NCBI GenBank assembly: GCA_034666665.1
Contig: JAXDLK010000182.1
Span: 1 to 9,303, forward strand
Reading direction: 5' to 3'
DNA from: JAXDLK01 sp034666665
Lineage (GTDB): Bacteria > Desulfobacterota > Binatia > JACPRU01
Length of the DNA stretch: 9,303 nt
Part shown: piece after piece, positions 1-6,697 of the stretch
Layout: every line of letters starts with the position of its first letter
Position numbering within the stretch: position 1 is the stretch's first letter
Notes under the pieces: model-generated
What the model saw: only the letters and a program-made list of their open reading frames with translations
Database searches by the model: none
Told to the model about the DNA's origin: nothing
Translations under genes and position numbers: made by a program

Positions 1-147
1 GATGTGAACACGATCGGCATCAAGACGTTCACGTCCACCGTTTGGGTGGTCGCGTACGTGGCGAAGGCGAAAAGACGTGCGACTGGAGCGAGAGCTCTTC
101 GAAGGCGACGGACGCGGTGTCCCACTACTTCGGCGACGCGCCCGAGA
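1..147. other. Left-edge stretch, no gene identified
   Basis: This stretch lies beyond the stop codon of the O-antigen ligase gene. On the plus strand, codons up to about position 69 are almost all G/C-ending in one frame; the signal then shifts to another frame up to the ligase stop, as a frameshifted gene end would look, but neither frame stops sensibly. On the minus strand the frame with third bases at positions divisible by three is also open to the edge, with a GTG at 30-32 and an ATG at 18-20, and would begin a gene with residues MNVLMPIVFT. A hydrophobic start of that kind fits a glycosyltransferase or similar envelope gene next to a ligase, but ten residues cannot establish it. I cannot decide between the two strands. 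Confidence 0.2.
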
Positions 148-1350
148 TCAAACGGTCCGGCCGTTCCCGTAATCGTTCGCCACGAGTCCGAGGCCCATCA
201 TCACGAATAGCATCTGCACGACTTCCGAGTCGCCGAAATTGTATTCGACCAGCCCCGCAACGTGAAAGCCGACGAACGTCGAAAAGCATGCGATCGCGGT
301 TGCGCGCGCAATCACCTGCTCCTCGGGGAGCCGCCGCCAGAGCCGCCACGAAAGGCGCGCGAACGCTCCCATCCACCAGAGAAAGGCGCCGAGGCCGAGG
401 AGGCCGTTCTCCATCGCGATCTGCAGGACGTTGTTGTGTGCGTGCTTGTGACGCTGCGGGATGTTCGGATAGTCGCGCAGGATCGTTCCGTTCTTCCGGC
501 CGACGCCGAGGGGGAAACGGCGGATCACGTCCACCGACGCCGTCCATATGTCGTAGCGGTTGCCGGGCAGCAGCAGATCACGGGCGGTGTTCTCGATGCG
601 GCTGCGGACGGGGCCGACGGCCGCGACCATCGCGGCGAGCACCAGGGCGGTGGCCAGAATCAAGCGCCGCGAACGGATCGAGCCGATCACTCCGAGGGTC
701 GCGATGACGCCGAGCCATGCGCCGCGTTTCAAGTTGGCGGCGAGGGCGGCCCCGTAGAGCACGAACCCGAATTGCAGCCAGCGCCGCCGATCGATTCCCA
801 TCAAGTAGAGGGTGGTCGAGATTCCGATCGCGAACAGCAAGTTCCCCGATTCGGTCATGCCCCCGGGAAAGAGGCGCGGCAGGCTCCATGGAGACACGGC
901 GTTGAACATCGTGTGTGCCGACGGTAGCAGCGAGCCCGCGAGGAAGCTTTCCAACAAGAGAGCCATGCGCTCCGGCGTGCGTGCGCGCGCATACACGAGA
1001 TAGACGATGACGATTTTCGAGTACGTGCGCAGGCCCCAGAGGCTCTGGCCGACGTCCAGACCGACGAACGCGGCGAGCAGCGACGCACCGAGGAAGGCGA
1101 GAATCGGCGCGTCCAGCGGTGTCCGGGGCGGCGCCTCGCGTGCGAGCCACCAGTGTCGCGCAGCGGCCGCCACCGCGATCGCGAGCACGATCTCCGCGAT
1201 TGCGATCGACCAGGGAACGAAGAACGCGAACACGCAGAGAAGCCGCCAGACCGCGCTCTCGAGGCGCCCTTCCGATGCGAGAAAGAGCCGCGCAGCCGAA
1301 AACCGTGACGGCGGTGCGAGCGGATCTTCTCGCGGGTGGACCGAGGACAT
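148..1350 (-). CDS. O-antigen ligase/polymerase-family membrane protein (Wzy/WaaL type)
   Basis: A polytopic inner-membrane protein of 400 residues that probably joins or polymerises surface polysaccharide on a lipid carrier. Hydrophobic segments recur from about residue 35 to 388 (for example 37-63, 81-98, 169-184, 194-206, 211-224, 229-246, 313-330, 350-367, 376-390). Two family marks are visible: the LKRGAWLG segment (207-214), like the SRGAWL region of WaaL-type ligases, and a large periplasmic loop at about 250-310 ending in RHKHAHNN (300-307), the His-rich Wzy_C motif that precedes a further helix in this family. The ATG at 1350 follows AGGCGAG, which overlaps the end of the upstream gamma-glutamyltranspeptidase gene; the gap is 6 bases, so the two are probably co-transcribed. 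Whether it is a ligase (WaaL) or polymerase (Wzy) cannot be told from sequence; a protein O-glycosylation ligase is also possible. Confidence 0.85.
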   Translation of the reverse strand: MSSVHPREDPLAPPSRFSAARLFLASEGRLESAVWRLLCVFAFFVPWSIAIAEIVLAIAVAAAARHWWLAREAPPRTPLDAPILAFLGASLLAAFVGLDVGQSLWGLRTYSKIVIVYLVYARARTPERMALLLESFLAGSLLPSAHTMFNAVSPWSLPRLFPGGMTESGNLLFAIGISTTLYLMGIDRRRWLQFGFVLYGAALAANLKRGAWLGVIATLGVIGSIRSRRLILATALVLAAMVAAVGPVRSRIENTARDLLLPGNRYDIWTASVDVIRRFPLGVGRKNGTILRDYPNIPQRHKHAHNNVLQIAMENGLLGLGAFLWWMGAFARLSWRLWRRLPEEQVIARATAIACFSTFVGFHVAGLVEYNFGDSEVVQMLFVMMGLGLVANDYGNGRTV

Positions 1351-1356
1351 CTCGCC

Positions 1357-3048
1357 TCAGAAACCCGCCGCCCCGCCTCCCTTGCGCGGGTCGGCGAAAC
1401 CGAAGAGTCCGCGCGGGCCGCGGGCGACCGCCTGAACCGCGGCGAGCTCTGGGACCTCGGTCAACGTTTGGCCCTGGGCACGTAGCGCCTCGAGCGCACG
1501 CCCGTCGATGCCGCGTTCGAAAAAGAGCACGTCCGGCCTCCACTGATGGTGGATCCGCGGGGCGCGAATCGCTTCGTCGAGCGCCAGCGAGAAGTCGAGG
1601 ACGTTCAGCGTCACGAGCAGCGTCGCCGTGATGATACGAGGACCGCCGGATGCGCCGAGCGCGAGCTCGGCCTGCTCGCCCCGCAGGACGATCGTCGGGC
1701 TCATGCTCGAGAGGGGTCGCTTCCCGGGGCGGATCGAGTTCGCCTCGGTCCCTACCAGGCCGTACACGTTCGGCACTCCCGGCGCCGCCGAGAAATCGTC
1801 CATCTCGTTGTTCAGCACGATGCCGGTTCCCGGAACGACGACCATCGATCCGAAGGACGTGTTGATGGTGTGCGTGAGCGCGGCTGCGTTTCCCTGGCCG
1901 TCCATCACCGAGAGATGCGACGTTCCGCCGCGGCCGCCCGATGCGGCAGCGCCAGCCGCCGGCGAACGGCCGCTCGAGATTCGCGCCCGGAGCTCGGCGG
2001 CATGTGCTCGCGACAGCAGGCGGGCGAGCGGGACGCGTACGAAGTCCGGGTCGCCGTAGTCGCGCGCGCGGTCGGCGAAGACGAGCTTCATGGTGTCGGC
2101 GATGCGACGGAGGTTCTGCGGAGACTCCCGCGGCTCGGCACGCAGGTCGAAGCCCGAAAGCACGTTCAGGGCCTCGAGCAGCACTCCTCCGCCCGAGCTC
2201 GGTGGAGGGAAGCCCGCCACCCGGTACCCGCGATAGGGAGTTTCCAGCGCTTCGCGCCAACGAGCTTCGTACGTGCGGAGGTCGCTGGTCGATAGAATTC
2301 CACCGGCGTGCGAAACCGCGCGAGCAATCCGTTCCGCGATCGGTCCCGCGTAGAAGGCTGACGGTCCTCCCTCCGCGACCATGCGAAGAGTCTTCGCGAG
2401 ATCCGCTTGCACCAGTTTCTCGCCTTCGCGGTAGGGCTCGCCGTCGGCCTTCAGATAGATGGCCGCGAGATCCGGCGCGCGGCGAATCTCGGCCGTGTGT
2501 GCCGCGATCTCCGACGCGAGGTGTTTCCCGACCGGAAAACCGTCGCCTGCGTAACGGATCGCCGGACCGAGAACTCGCCGGCGATCGAGTCGGCCGAGCT
2601 GCTCCACCGCCAGCGTCAAGCCACGCACCTCTCCGGGTGTCGCGACCGCGAGGCCACCGTGGAGGCTCGCGTCCGGATCGACCTTGCCGCCACGAAGGTA
2701 CATGTCCCGCGTCGCTGCCGCGGGGGCCGTCTCGCGAAAGTCGAGCGCGTGCAACCGATGCTTCGCGGAGTCGAAATAGAGAAGGAACCCGCCGCCCCCG
2801 ATTCCGCACGACGTCGGATTGAGCACGCCCATGGCGAAGGCGGACGCGACCGCGGCGTCCACGGCGTTGCCTCCGAGAGCCAGGATCTCCGCTCCGGCGC
2901 GCGCGGCGAGGGCTTGCTCGGCCGACACCATTCCGCGTCGCGCGGTCGTGAGGCCGGTCGTTTCCCGCGCCGCCAGAATCGCGGCGAAGAGCACGAGCAC
3001 GGTCGACCCGGCGAGCGAGCGAAGGAAGCGCAGCGGCAGGCGATGCAC
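1357..3048 (-). CDS. ggt: Gamma-glutamyltranspeptidase (glutathione hydrolase), secreted
   Basis: Cleaves or transfers the gamma-glutamyl group of glutathione and related compounds in the periplasm. The precursor is a single chain that cuts itself into large and small subunits; the new N-terminal threonine is the nucleophile. Numbering from the GTG at 3048 (563 residues): signal peptide about 1-27 (basic MHRLPLRFLR, then STVLVLFAAILA); RETAP 105-109, with the Arg that binds the substrate carboxylate; the cut site and nucleophile Thr376 in GGTSHLSV; Asn396 in NTSFGS; NNEMDDFS 413-420, with Glu where the E. coli enzyme has Gln430 and mammalian enzymes have Glu; SSMSPT 447-452; and GASGGP 465-470 (oxyanion glycines). 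The lid loop between NNEMDDFS and SSMSPT is present. All catalytic residues appear intact and the length matches E. coli Ggt (580). A TTG at 3102 would add 18 residues, but gives an overlong n-region and no ribosome binding site; the GTG has GGAACCGAG before it. Confidence 0.95.
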   Translation of the reverse strand: MHRLPLRFLRSLAGSTVLVLFAAILAARETTGLTTARRGMVSAEQALAARAGAEILALGGNAVDAAVASAFAMGVLNPTSCGIGGGGFLLYFDSAKHRLHALDFRETAPAAATRDMYLRGGKVDPDASLHGGLAVATPGEVRGLTLAVEQLGRLDRRRVLGPAIRYAGDGFPVGKHLASEIAAHTAEIRRAPDLAAIYLKADGEPYREGEKLVQADLAKTLRMVAEGGPSAFYAGPIAERIARAVSHAGGILSTSDLRTYEARWREALETPYRGYRVAGFPPPSSGGGVLLEALNVLSGFDLRAEPRESPQNLRRIADTMKLVFADRARDYGDPDFVRVPLARLLSRAHAAELRARISSGRSPAAGAAASGGRGGTSHLSVMDGQGNAAALTHTINTSFGSMVVVPGTGIVLNNEMDDFSAAPGVPNVYGLVGTEANSIRPGKRPLSSMSPTIVLRGEQAELALGASGGPRIITATLLVTLNVLDFSLALDEAIRAPRIHHQWRPDVLFFERGIDGRALEALRAQGQTLTEVPELAAVQAVARGPRGLFGFADPRKGGGAAGF

Positions 3049-3076
3049 GAGCTCGGTTCCGAGGGCCGCGCCCTTA

Positions 3077-3090
3077 GTACTGGGCAGTAC
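3077..3090. promoter_or_regulatory. Small inverted repeat in the divergent ggt / argA-like region
   Basis: GTACT (3077-3081) and AGTAC (3086-3090) form a perfect 5-base inverted repeat around GGGC. It sits between the preferred ggt start (3048) and the start of the plus-strand cluster (3155), where promoters of both transcription units should lie. The arms are short enough to occur by chance. It could be an operator or a hairpin in the ggt leader; it would be inside the gene if ggt began at 3102. I see no convincing -35/-10 pair for either direction. Confidence 0.25.
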
Positions 3091-3137
3091 CGTGCAATTC
3101 AATCGCGACCGACGACCGAGGGAGCCGTGCTGGGCAG
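3080..3137 (+). repeat. 8-base direct repeat CTGGGCAG (3080-3087 and 3130-3137)
   Basis: CTGGGCAG occurs at 3080-3087, overlapping the right half of the inverted repeat at 3077-3090, and again at 3130-3137, 17 bases before the ATG at 3155. The start-to-start spacing is 50 bases, about five helical turns, so two bound proteins would face the same side of the DNA. With GC this high, an 8-base match over about 100 bases is only mildly unexpected. A paired regulator site is a guess. Confidence 0.2.
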
Positions 3138-3154
3138 GATCGGCGTGATGGTTT

Positions 3155-4375
3155 ATGTACCGACAAATGGCGGTCGGCGCGCGAATCGTGGAAAGCGCGG
3201 GGGATGATCTCTACCCGGAGAAGCGCTTCTACCTCGACGAGTTTCACGAAAAGACGCTCTTCTTCGCCATCGATCCCCGCGCCGACGATCCCGGAGCCCT
3301 CGACGAGTTCCTCGCCATCGTCCGAGAGCTCATCCGCGAGGACGTTCGCGTCGTCGTGATGGTGGGCGATCGAGACGTGGCGCGACGCCTCGAACAACGG
3401 TTCCACCGGTTCGCTGCCGCGAGTCTTTCCGAGCCGCTCTTCCCGGGCTCGGACGACGGCAAGCGCAAGCCGAGCATCCAGATCGACGTCGGCGACGGCG
3501 AGGAAGGCAACCTCACCGTGCTGCTGCGGGTATGGGGGCTGCTCCGCGCAGGGCCGATCGCGATCCTGAGGGTTCCCCACGCGGAATGGCCGCGGCTGCT
3601 CGCGTGCGCGGTGACCGTGGCGGCGAGGTTGCGCGTGCACAAGCTCGTGCTCGTCGACGCCGAAGGTGGAATCGGTCGCGGTGCGAAGCTGTCGTTTCTC
3701 GACGAGAACATGCTCGGCACCCTGCTCTCCGCCGGGGAAGCGGAGTCGGCCGGTCTCGGTGACCGGCGGAAGATTCTCGAGGCCATCCGCGAGGGGCTTC
3801 GCGGCGGCATTCCCGCGATCAACCTCTGCACGCTTTCCGGCGTGGGCCTCGAGCTCTACACCTACGAAGGGTCGGGAACGCTCTTCACGTTCGAGGACTA
3901 CTGTTGCGTGGAGCGGCTCGGCATCGACGACTTCCGCGAAGTCGAGAGGCTCCTCGAGCGGGGGCAGCGCGAAGGCTTCCTGAAGCTCCGGAGCCCGGGC
4001 GAGATCGGCCAGATCCTGCTCACGGGATACGGAGCGACGATCGGCTCCGGGTATCTGGCGGGGGTCGGCTCCTTGCTTTCCGAGCCGTACCGCGAGGAGC
4101 GTGCCGGCGAGGTGGTGGCGCTCTACACGATCAGCCGCTTCAAGAACGAGGGCGTGGGAACGAGGATCCTCGGCCGGATCCTGGAAGACGCGCGCGCGGC
4201 TGGTCTCACCGGCGTGTTCGCGTGCACGACGCAGGAGCGAGCCATGCAGTTCTTCGCCCGACACGGGTTTCGCCGCGTGTCGCCCGCCGGCGTCCCCGCC
4301 GCCAAGTGGCACGGCTACGATCCGGAGCGCATTTGCCAGCTGGCGATCTTCCGGAAGGAGCTCGAGAGCGCGTGA
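3155..4375 (+). CDS. ArgA-like protein: degenerate amino-acid-kinase domain plus GNAT acetyltransferase
   Basis: A 406-residue protein with the two-domain plan of bifunctional-type N-acetylglutamate synthases. Residues about 25-245 resemble the amino-acid-kinase fold of ArgA (YLDEFHEKTLFFAI, VRVVVMVG, RVHKLVLVDAEGGI, then LELYTYEGSGTLFT, the usual join to the acetyltransferase domain). Residues about 256-403 are the GNAT domain: IDDFREVERLLERGQREGFL, motif A near VVALYTISRFKNEGVGTRIL (319-338), with acetyl-CoA loop KNEGVG, then FACTTQERAMQFFARHGF (355-372) and the ending WHGYDPERICQL. The kinase part lacks the glycine-rich nucleotide-binding loop of N-acetylglutamate kinase, so catalysis should rest with GNAT. 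Acetylation of glutamate for arginine synthesis is the likeliest role, but another amino-acid substrate is possible. ATG at 3155 is the first possible start, since TGA lies in frame just before; its ribosome binding site is poor, and ATG at 3167 is an alternative. The pantothenate kinase-like gene overlaps its end. Confidence 0.8.
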   Translation: MYRQMAVGARIVESAGDDLYPEKRFYLDEFHEKTLFFAIDPRADDPGALDEFLAIVRELIREDVRVVVMVGDRDVARRLEQRFHRFAAASLSEPLFPGSDDGKRKPSIQIDVGDGEEGNLTVLLRVWGLLRAGPIAILRVPHAEWPRLLACAVTVAARLRVHKLVLVDAEGGIGRGAKLSFLDENMLGTLLSAGEAESAGLGDRRKILEAIREGLRGGIPAINLCTLSGVGLELYTYEGSGTLFTFEDYCCVERLGIDDFREVERLLERGQREGFLKLRSPGEIGQILLTGYGATIGSGYLAGVGSLLSEPYREERAGEVVALYTISRFKNEGVGTRILGRILEDARAAGLTGVFACTTQERAMQFFARHGFRRVSPAGVPAAKWHGYDPERICQLAIFRKELESA

Positions 4376-5217
4376 GCGGGACGCGCTTCTGCGCGGTCGA
4401 CGTCGGCCTGAGCACCACCGACGCGGTCGCCGACTGGGCGAATGGGCGAACCGTCTCGTTGCCGACGCGCGGCACGGCGGCATCCGCCGAGCGCGCGCTG
4501 GCGGAGCTTGTCGCCGTCGCTCCGCCACCTCGCGGAGAGCCGATCCTCGTGGCGGCCACCGGCGTCGGCTGCCACGCCCTTCCGGGCGTTCTGCACGGAT
4601 GGCCGGTTCGTCGAGTCGACGAGCTCCGCGCGATCGGATTCGGCGGCATGCACCTCGCGGCCGCCGGTGAAGGGCTGGTGGCGTCGCTCGGCACCGGTAC
4701 CGCGCTGGTCTCGTTTCGCGGGGAAGAGGTCCGTCACGTCGCGCCCGGAAGCGGCGTCGGCGGCGGCACGCTCCTCGGCCTCGGCCGCGCGTTGCTCGGC
4801 ACCGACGACCTCGTGGAGCTCGCCGCGCTCGCCGCCGCGGGAGACCGGACGCGCCTGGACGTCACGATCGGCGAGGCCGCCGGCGGTCCCATCGGGCTCC
4901 TGCCTGCGAGCGCCACCGCCAGCAATTTCGGCAAACGCGTGTCCGGTCGGCGCGAGGACGTGGCCGCGGCACTGGCGAACCTCGTCGCCGAGGTCGTCGT
5001 GACCACCATCCTGCTCGGCATGCAGGCATCGGGGAACGGCTCGACGATCGTGACCGGCAAGCTCCCGCTGTTCGAGCCGATCGGCCGACGCTTGCGCGAG
5101 ATCTCGAGCGCGCTCGGCGGAGTGTTCGTGTTCCCCGCGCGCGGCGCGGTCGCGACGGCGCTCGGCGCACTCCACCTCGTCGCGGCCGCGCCGGCGGCAG
5201 TGTCGGCTCGGCCATGA
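4372..5217 (+). CDS. Type II pantothenate kinase-like protein (Fumble family)
   Basis: Probably phosphorylates pantothenate, the first step of coenzyme A synthesis, in the cytoplasm; 281 residues, the usual size of bacterial type II enzymes. Family marks: ATGVGCHAL (62-70); VDELRAIGFGG (82-92), with Glu84 in the place of the proposed catalytic base; SLGTGTALV (105-113) and GSGVGGGTLLGLGRALLG (126-143), the phosphate-binding loops; LPASATASNFGK (177-188), the very characteristic TASNFGK motif; REDVAAALANLVAEVV (194-209); and FPARGAVATALGAL (254-267). The N-terminal loop is odd: AVDVGLSTTDAV (8-19), where the family has D-GGT-x-K; the lysine is an aspartate, as in hydantoinase/oxoprolinase N-termini. 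Start GTG 4372 is chosen because GTGA overlaps the previous stop and GGAAGGAG lies at 4353-4360; the longer upstream reading is antisense-type shadow inside the ArgA-like gene. A specialised sugar/acid kinase remains possible. Confidence 0.85.
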   Translation: MSGTRFCAVDVGLSTTDAVADWANGRTVSLPTRGTAASAERALAELVAVAPPPRGEPILVAATGVGCHALPGVLHGWPVRRVDELRAIGFGGMHLAAAGEGLVASLGTGTALVSFRGEEVRHVAPGSGVGGGTLLGLGRALLGTDDLVELAALAAAGDRTRLDVTIGEAAGGPIGLLPASATASNFGKRVSGRREDVAAALANLVAEVVVTTILLGMQASGNGSTIVTGKLPLFEPIGRRLREISSALGGVFVFPARGAVATALGALHLVAAAPAAVSARP

Positions 5218-5693
5218 GCAATGCGATCCTGCTCGTGGCGGCGCTCGCACTCGCGCTCTTGCCCGCGTGTGACCGTGCGCAGGATCGCGGCGCCGAGAGC
5301 TTCCTCGAGCGGGTGCTCACGAAGAACGGTCGCAGTGGGCGCGTCGAGCTGGATCGGGGCAAGGGATCGATCCGGGTGACCCTCGGTACGGCGCCCGCTC
5401 CGTCGGGATGGCCGGACGACGTCCCCCTCTATCCGAATGCACGGCGCGCAAAGATGCGCGGTGCGACGGCCCGCCAGCAGAAGCTGCTCGTCACCAGTGA
5501 CGACTCCCCGGTCGTGATGGCGCAGTTCTACCGAGGCCGGCTCGGCGAGCTCGGCTGGACCGTCGAGCGCGAGCGGCCCGGCGACGGAGCTCTGCGAGCG
5601 AGCAAAGGCGAGCGGTTGCTGGTGGCGCGCTTTTCCCGCGGCGAGCTCTTGGACGCGAGTCGGGCGGACATCGTCATCGATCGAGGCGCATGA
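5214..5693 (+). CDS. Small lipoprotein of unknown function
   Basis: A 159-residue protein with a lipoprotein signal peptide: hydrophobic segment AILLVAALALALL (4-16) and lipobox LPAC ending at Cys19. The residue after the cysteine is aspartate, which in enteric bacteria retains a lipoprotein in the inner membrane; whether the rule applies here is unknown. The mature part has PSGWPDDVPLYPNAR (63-77) followed by VVMAQFYRGRLGELGWTVE (100-118). I recognise this pattern from short bacterial lipoproteins with a dvPlYPga element, a segment on change under stress-like conditions not seen here, and a fY..L...GW element, but know no assigned function. No enzyme motif is visible. The ATG at 5214 lies in ATGA, overlapping the stop of the pantothenate kinase-like gene, so its translation is probably coupled. 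A role linked to CoA is not implied. Confidence 0.75.
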   Translation: MSNAILLVAALALALLPACDRAQDRGAESFLERVLTKNGRSGRVELDRGKGSIRVTLGTAPAPSGWPDDVPLYPNARRAKMRGATARQQKLLVTSDDSPVVMAQFYRGRLGELGWTVERERPGDGALRASKGERLLVARFSRGELLDASRADIVIDRGA

Positions 5694-5694
5694 C

Positions 5695-5703
5695 GGGAAG
5701 GAG
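5695..5703 (+). promoter_or_regulatory. Strong ribosome binding site for the small membrane protein
   Basis: GGGAAGGAG lies directly after the stop codon of the lipoprotein gene. It decides the start downstream: ATG at 5710 is 6 bases away, the normal distance, while the out-of-frame ATG at 5706 is only 2 bases away and should not be used. Confidence 0.75.
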
Positions 5704-5709
5704 CCATGA

Positions 5710-6015
5710 ATGGCGGTCTACCTGAAGACTCTCGCAATCGTGACGGCGCTCTTCGGGCTCCTCTGCTGCGGGTTGTTCACCACCGCGACCTTCGGGGACG
5801 AGCCCTACTACCGGTCCGCCGCGGCGCGCGAACGCAACGCCGGCAACCTGCTCTTCGAGACCGAATACCGGATGGCCCGAGCGCAGCACGTGTTCCTGAT
5901 CTACTCGGCCGTCGGATCGTTGCTGACTGCGCTGGTCGGAGGATCTCTGCTGTGGGGGCTCGCGGTCCTTCACCGCAAGCTCGACGCCCTCGCGCCGGAC
6001 GCTCGCGTGCGCTGA
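5710..6015 (+). CDS. Small two-helix membrane protein, unknown function
   Basis: A 101-residue protein I do not recognise. It has two clear membrane segments: about 5-26 (LKTLAIVTALFGLLCCGLF and after, with a Cys-Cys pair at 19-20) and about 61-86 (VFLIYSAVGSLLTALVGGSL and after). They flank a polar loop of about 35 residues, rich in Arg and Glu (RSAAARERNAGNLLFETEYR), probably on the outer side if both termini are cytoplasmic. The tail HRKLDALAPDARVR is short and basic. It is preceded by a very good ribosome binding site and lies 16 bases after the lipoprotein gene, so it probably belongs to the same transcript. It may be a partner of the lipoprotein, but nothing in the sequence proves this. 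Confidence 0.7.
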   Translation: MAVYLKTLAIVTALFGLLCCGLFTTATFGDEPYYRSAAARERNAGNLLFETEYRMARAQHVFLIYSAVGSLLTALVGGSLLWGLAVLHRKLDALAPDARVR

Positions 6016-6023
6016 GACGCGCG

Positions 6024-6584
6024 TCATGCCCAGTCGGGATTCGCGGGCTGCTTTCGCAACGTCACTTCGACGTTGAGCTCGTCGGCCACGCGTTCGAGAG
6101 CACGCTCGAGGTCGTGGACGTCCGAGGACGCCGGTACGCCCATCTCGACTCGCATGGTGTAGAGAGGAGTGCCGCTCTCGGCCTCGGGTCGCAGGAAGGT
6201 CTTCATCGCTCGGATCGTGACGTCGCGCTCCGCCAGCGCACGGCAGACGCGCGCGACGATGCCGGCCTTGTCGACGCCGCTCGCCACCAGATCGTAGCCT
6301 TCGCGCCGCTCTCCGGCGCCGTACGGCCATGGCTCGCCCTCGAGCGGCCGGAAGAACACCGTGAGACGCCGCTCCCACTCGAGGCGCTTGCAGGCACTCG
6401 ACAGGCGCTGTTCGAGATCGCCGCCCTCGCCGGTGAACAACAGCAGGACCGCGAATTCGCTGCCGAGGACGGTCATGCTCGAATCCTCGAGATTGCAGCC
6501 ATGCTCGAAGATCAGCTCGGCGAGGTCGGCGACGATCCCGGGGCGATCCTTGCCGATCGCGGACAACGCGTACCACCGCTTCAT
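6024..6584 (-). CDS. GcvR-like regulator with two ACT domains
   Basis: A 186-residue protein made of two ACT domains, the ligand-binding fold that usually senses amino acids. The first (about 5-77) opens with LSAIGKDRPGIVADLAELI, the GKDRPGIV signature of the GcvR group; the second (about 97-175) opens with LVASGVDKAGIVARVCRAL. GcvR in E. coli binds GcvA and represses the glycine cleavage operon in response to glycine. No gcv genes or LysR-type activator are visible here, so the partner and ligand are unknown; it is best called GcvR-like. There is no DNA-binding domain. Start ATG at 6584 is chosen because the ACT fold begins right there (MKRWYALSAIGKDRPG); a GTG at 6632 would only add a 16-residue extension. 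Its stop is 8 bases from that of the convergent membrane protein. Its start faces the acyl-CoA synthetase genes across 113 bases. Confidence 0.85.
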   Translation of the reverse strand: MKRWYALSAIGKDRPGIVADLAELIFEHGCNLEDSSMTVLGSEFAVLLLFTGEGGDLEQRLSSACKRLEWERRLTVFFRPLEGEPWPYGAGERREGYDLVASGVDKAGIVARVCRALAERDVTIRAMKTFLRPEAESGTPLYTMRVEMGVPASSDVHDLERALERVADELNVEVTLRKQPANPDWA

Positions 6585-6697
6585 TCGGGGACGAGTAACG
6601 CGAATGCCGGCGAAGGCACAAGAGAGCAGCACACGGCGCAGAGTTGCTGTCCGCAGATCTCGCGGTCCGCACGGATCGGAGATATCGTCGCGCGCCG

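Noticed and set aside
578..2809. A 743-codon open frame on the minus strand
   Set aside because: It overlaps gamma-glutamyltranspeptidase and the ligase in another frame on the same strand; the product is Arg-rich with no recognisable domain.
3049..3102. TTG at 3102 as the start of gamma-glutamyltranspeptidase
   Set aside because: It has no ribosome binding site and would place about 30 residues before the signal peptide core. The GTG at 3048 gives a normal signal peptide.
3904..4371. Upstream extension of the pantothenate kinase-like frame
   Set aside because: It lies wholly inside the ArgA-like gene and is Arg-rich. The family's N-terminus begins at the GTG at 4372.
6004..6021. Small stem CGCGT/ACGCG between the convergent stop codons, as a bidirectional terminator
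   Set aside because: Only five base pairs and no T-run on either side; chance is likely in this base composition.
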